Shown piece after piece: positions 6,341 to 9,113 of a DNA stretch of 9,113 nucleotides. The stretch's first letter is position 1, and every line of letters starts with the position of its first letter. The translations under genes and the position numbers were made by a program. This DNA is from Planctomycetota bacterium (GTDB lineage Bacteria > Planctomycetota > B15-G4). The DNA lies in contig QNBX01000174.1 of assembly GCA_003644265.1 (NCBI GenBank), positions 1 to 9,113 of the forward strand, given 5' to 3'. A model generated the notes under the pieces. It was given only the letters and a program-made list of their open reading frames with translations, was not told the DNA's origin and did not search any database.

Positions 6341-6345
6341 GGAGG
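6341..6345 (+). promoter_or_regulatory. Ribosome binding site deciding the sigma factor start
   Basis: GGAGG lies 5 nt before ATG 6351, within a longer AGGGAGGT match. This fixes the start. The same frame stays open far upstream, but only as sequence antisense to the neighbouring gene, with no family resemblance. Confidence 0.8.
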
Positions 6346-6350
6346 TCGCC

Positions 6351-6893
6351 ATGCCTGACCCCGGGCCGATCGGACCCGTCAGCGCCGTCCCGGCGGCGAC
6401 GGAGCAGGTCTACGACGAGCTGCGGCGGGCGGCCGACGCGTGCTTCCGCGGGCAGCCCGCCGACCACACCCTCGAACCCACCGCCCTGGTCAACGAGGCG
6501 TACATCAGGCTCGCCAAACGGGAAGACGGGTTCAGCGACCGGAGCCACTTCTTCGCCGTGGCGGTGACGGCCATGCGACAGATCCTGGTGGACCACGCCC
6601 GCCGCCGCGCCGCAGCCAAGCGGGGCGGCGGCTGGCGGCGCGTCACCCTCTCCGGGGCCGTGGTGCCGGGTGCGAGCCGCGAGGTCGACCTGCTCGATCT
6701 GGAGCAGGCGCTGACCAAGCTCAGCGAGCTCGACGAGCGCAAGGCCCGGGTCATCGAGCTCAGGTTCTACGGCGGCCTGACCATCGACGAGGTCGCCGCC
6801 CTGCTCGAGGTCTCGGCCATCACCGTGAACCGCGACTGGTGGACGGCCCGGGCGTGGCTGCAGCGCGAGCTGACGCAAGCGACCGCGCCGTGA
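6351..6893 (+). CDS. ECF sigma factor, TIGR02999 type
   Basis: This alternative RNA polymerase sigma factor of 180 residues has the normal length for the family. Region 2 spans about residues 18-92, with LEPTALVNEAYIRLAKRE (41-58), RSHFFAVAVTAMRQILVDHA (64-83) and the KRGGG turn (90-94). All of these are hallmark segments of the TIGR02999 ECF group found mainly in Planctomycetota, Acidobacteriota and relatives. Region 4 spans about 113-175, with ARVIELRFYGGLTIDEVAAL (132-151) and helix-turn-helix residues SAITVNRDWWTARAWL (155-170). No anti-sigma factor gene is adjacent. Instead the stop codon overlaps the start of a Ser/Thr kinase by 4 nt (GTGA), so control by phosphorylation is the likely mode. 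A precedent is EcfP with kinase PknT in Vibrio parahaemolyticus, which belongs to a different ECF group. Confidence 0.95.
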   Translation: MPDPGPIGPVSAVPAATEQVYDELRRAADACFRGQPADHTLEPTALVNEAYIRLAKREDGFSDRSHFFAVAVTAMRQILVDHARRRAAAKRGGGWRRVTLSGAVVPGASREVDLLDLEQALTKLSELDERKARVIELRFYGGLTIDEVAALLEVSAITVNRDWWTARAWLQRELTQATAP

Positions 6894-9113
6894 AGCGCGA
6901 GCAGTTCCAGCGGGTCGCGGCGATCTTCGAGCGAGCGATCGGGCTGGAGGGACCCGAGCGGGCGGCGATGGTCCGACAGGCCTGCGGCGACGACGACGCC
7001 CTGCGTGACGAGGTCGAGTCGCTGCTCGCGCAGCACCGCCCTGGCGAGCCGGGCCAGCTGGAGGCGGTGCACCGCACCACGCTCGACGACCCGGTGACCT
7101 CGCCGACGCCTGCGCCGGAGTTCATCGGTCGCTACCAGGTGCGGAGGATCATCGCCGCGGGGGCCATGGGCACCGTCTACGAGGCGGTCCAGGACCAACC
7201 GCACCGCGTGGTCGCGCTCAAGACGCTGCGGCGCGGACTGAGCTCGCCCACGATGCTCAGGCGCTTCCGTCACGAAGCGGAGTTCCTCGGCCGGCTCCAA
7301 CACCCCAACATCGCCCAGATCTACGACGCGGCGACCCACGACGAGGGCGCCGGCGCCCAGCCCTACTTCGCCATGGAGTACGTCGAGGGGCGCACGCTGA
7401 CCGAGCACGCGCGGGCGGAGCGGCTCGGCGTCCGCGAGCGCCTCGAGCTGCTGGTCAAGATCAGCGACGCGGTGAGCTACGCCCACGGGCGAGGGGTCAT
7501 CCACCGCGACCTGAAGCCCGACAACATCCTCGTGGACGAGCACGGCGAGCCCCGGATCCTCGACTTCGGCATCGCTCGCGCGACGGACGCCGACCTGCGC
7601 ATGACGACCATGGAGACCGGCGTGGGCGTCCTCGTCGGCACGCTCCCCTACATGAGCCCGGAGCAGGTCTCCGGAGATGGCGAGACCGAACCTCGGTCGT
7701 ACGTCTACGCCCTGGGCGTCATGCTCTACGAGCTGCTCGCGGGCCGGCTGCCGCACGATCTGCGTGGCAAGTCGATCCCCGAGGCCACGCGGATCATCCG
7801 AGAGGACGAGCCCTCGTCGCTGGGGTCGCTGAACCGGACGTTCCGCGGCGACCTGGAGACCATCGTGGCGAAGGCCTCCGAGAAGGACGCTGCCCGGCGC
7901 TACCAGTCGGCGGCCGACCTCGCGGGCGACCTGCGGCACTACCTTCGGAACGAGCCGATCGTCGCCCGGCCCGCGAGCAGCTTCTACCAGCTCAGGAAGC
8001 TCTCGCGACGCAACCCGGCCCTGGTCGGCACAGTCGCGCTGTCCTTCCTGCTGCTGGTCGCCGGCATCCTCGGCACCAGGTGGCAGCTCCAGGCCACCCG
8101 CGACGAGGTCGCGAAGTTCAAGGAACTCAACGAGTTCGTGATGGCCACGTTCGCCATGCTCAGTCCCGCTTCCCCGGTGGACCCGCTCGAACCCCCGTCT
8201 GCCGACGGCAGTCTTCCAGCGGCCGAGACGCTGCTGGTCGACGCGGCACACCGGCTGGAGACGACGTTCGAGCGCTGGCCCGAGACGCGGGCGGAGCTGC
8301 ACCTGAGTCTTGGCCTGACCTTCTGGGGAATCGGTCGCTTCGACGACGCCCGCCGCCAGCTCGAGCACGCCGTCCGCATCCGGAAGCAGCACCTCGGCGC
8401 CGACAACGTGGGCACCTACGAAGCCCGGATGTGGCTATGCCAGTTCAGGATCAGGACCGGTGAACCCGTGTCCGAGCCCACGCAGGAGGCGATCGACATC
8501 GCCGACGGTCTGCAGCGTCTTCCAACCGCCCCGCTCCCCGACGTACTCAAGGCCCGGCTCATCGCCTGCAACGGGCAGCTGGTCAGCGGCGACGCCGAGG
8601 CGGCCATGCGCGGTGTGCGTGACGTGCTGGCCACGGCGCGGGAGGAGCTCCCGGGCGATCGATTGGTGTTCGCTGCGGAGCGCCAACTCGCCTTCGCGTA
8701 CACCGTCGCCGGCCTCCACACCGAAGCCGAGGCGCTGCTCCGCCCGGCCTTGGAACGCGCGCGGCGCCAGCTGGATGCTCACGACACCCACCGCCGCGGG
8801 CTCGCCCTCAGGCTGGCGGTCTCGCTGAATCATCAGCAGCGACATGAGGAGGCGCTGGGACTCGCCCAGGAGGCCGAGGATCTCGGGCGGATCCACGCGA
8901 TGCCGGCACTCACGCAGACCGACATCCGGGCCACCAACGCCCTGGCGCGATCCCTGAACGGCTTGGGGCGGACCGACGAGGCCGAGGACGTGCTCCGGAA
9001 ACGCGCCGCGGAGTGCCGCGAGCACCTCGGCGATCACCGCTACACGATCTGGGCGATCTCGCAGGTGGGCTGGGTGCTCAGGCAGCAGAAGCGTGGCAAG
9101 GAATCCGTTGAGC
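6890..9113 (+). CDS. Membrane-anchored Ser/Thr protein kinase with TPR tail (partial)
   Basis: A PknB-like kinase, 741 residues visible and open at the right edge. Start GTG 6890 overlaps the sigma factor stop as GTGA and has no clear ribosome binding site, so translational coupling is likely. Residues 1-55 form the helical lead (REQFQRVAAIFERA, DEVESLLAQH) common to such kinases. The kinase domain is about 81-352: P-loop AAGAMGTV (89-96), Lys111 in VALK, Glu129, catalytic HRDLKPDN (205-212), DFG (225-227), GTLPYMSPEQ (250-259) and RRYQSAADLAGDL (336-348). One transmembrane helix follows (about 377-395). After it comes an extracytoplasmic helical region with TPR-like units such as GRFDDARRQLEHAVRIRKQHLG (482-503, shown in part), GLHTEAEALLRPALERAR and GRTDEAEDVL. 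Two departures from consensus are Ala89 for the first P-loop Gly and Tyr271 for the conserved Asp of subdomain IX. The proposed role is to sense a signal outside the membrane and act on the sigma factor. Confidence 0.93.
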   Translation, partial: MKREQFQRVAAIFERAIGLEGPERAAMVRQACGDDDALRDEVESLLAQHRPGEPGQLEAVHRTTLDDPVTSPTPAPEFIGRYQVRRIIAAGAMGTVYEAVQDQPHRVVALKTLRRGLSSPTMLRRFRHEAEFLGRLQHPNIAQIYDAATHDEGAGAQPYFAMEYVEGRTLTEHARAERLGVRERLELLVKISDAVSYAHGRGVIHRDLKPDNILVDEHGEPRILDFGIARATDADLRMTTMETGVGVLVGTLPYMSPEQVSGDGETEPRSYVYALGVMLYELLAGRLPHDLRGKSIPEATRIIREDEPSSLGSLNRTFRGDLETIVAKASEKDAARRYQSAADLAGDLRHYLRNEPIVARPASSFYQLRKLSRRNPALVGTVALSFLLLVAGILGTRWQLQATRDEVAKFKELNEFVMATFAMLSPASPVDPLEPPSADGSLPAAETLLVDAAHRLETTFERWPETRAELHLSLGLTFWGIGRFDDARRQLEHAVRIRKQHLGADNVGTYEARMWLCQFRIRTGEPVSEPTQEAIDIADGLQRLPTAPLPDVLKARLIACNGQLVSGDAEAAMRGVRDVLATAREELPGDRLVFAAERQLAFAYTVAGLHTEAEALLRPALERARRQLDAHDTHRRGLALRLAVSLNHQQRHEEALGLAQEAEDLGRIHAMPALTQTDIRATNALARSLNGLGRTDEAEDVLRKRAAECREHLGDHRYTIWAISQVGWVLRQQKRGKESVE

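Larger units (their letters stand above)
6128..6350. other. Divergent intergenic region (exported protein / sigma factor)
   Basis: These 223 bp must hold the promoters of both divergent genes. A perfect 9-bp-stem inverted repeat (6191-6211) and a weaker one (CCCGG 6157-6161 with CCGGG 6172-6176) lie on the side of the exported protein and would fold in its mRNA leader if transcription starts to their right. On the plus strand GGAAC (6240-6244) followed after 16 nt by TCGGC resembles an ECF-type -35 and could mark an autoregulated promoter, but a five-base match is weak. A short A/T-richer patch (6319-6336) lies just before the sigma factor ribosome binding site. No clear sigma-70 promoter was found. 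Confidence 0.5.

Noticed and set aside
5994..6350. N-terminal extension of the sigma factor
   Set aside because: The frame is open upstream but is antisense to the exported protein and resembles nothing. ATG 6351 has a strong ribosome binding site and gives the normal family length.
6767..8392. 541-codon open frame antisense to the kinase
   Set aside because: It lies opposite a gene with complete kinase motifs. Its composition reflects the complement of G/C3-rich codons and it has no recognisable domain.

Overview
The window is very G+C-rich bacterial DNA, and its gene families fit Planctomycetota best. The clues are a TIGR02999-type ECF sigma factor coupled to a Ser/Thr kinase with a TPR tail, large exported proteins with beta-helix and FG-GAP repeats, and a C-terminal beta-domain ending in an 'ASNGLAAT'-like tail. 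I know that tail from exported planctomycete proteins. Acidobacteriota or Gemmatimonadota cannot be excluded from sequence alone. No tRNA, rRNA, CRISPR array, transposase, integrase or phage gene is visible.

Layout: four minus-strand genes fill the left two thirds. From left to right they are: an exported protein of unknown function cut by the left edge (1-444); an APC-superfamily amino acid permease (739-2040); a 702-residue exported protein built as beta-helix, beta-domain and five FG-GAP repeats (2416-4524); and a 503-residue exported protein with two tandem 176-residue repeats and the same type of beta-domain at its C-terminus (4616-6127). A 223-bp divergent intergenic region (6128-6350) holds a perfect 9-bp-stem inverted repeat. 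To its right, on the plus strand, an ECF sigma factor (6351-6893) overlaps by 4 nt a membrane-anchored Ser/Thr kinase with a TPR tail (6890 to the right edge, incomplete). The intervals 445-738 and 2041-2415 carry no clear intact gene, but each has a coding-looking fragment.

How the genes may work together: the sigma factor and kinase are a recognised pair type and are almost certainly co-translated. The kinase probably senses something through its periplasmic TPR region and modulates the sigma factor. The divergent exported repeat proteins are the nearest candidate targets, but that is inference from position only. The permease and the left-edge protein have no evident link to the rest.

Most unusual points: the kinase lacks the normally invariant subdomain IX Asp (Tyr instead) and the first Gly of its P-loop. 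The two neighbouring exported proteins share a beta-domain, C-terminal in one and internal in the other. One of them also carries a long in-register internal duplication. I do not see a convincing new defence, mobile or biosynthetic system here.
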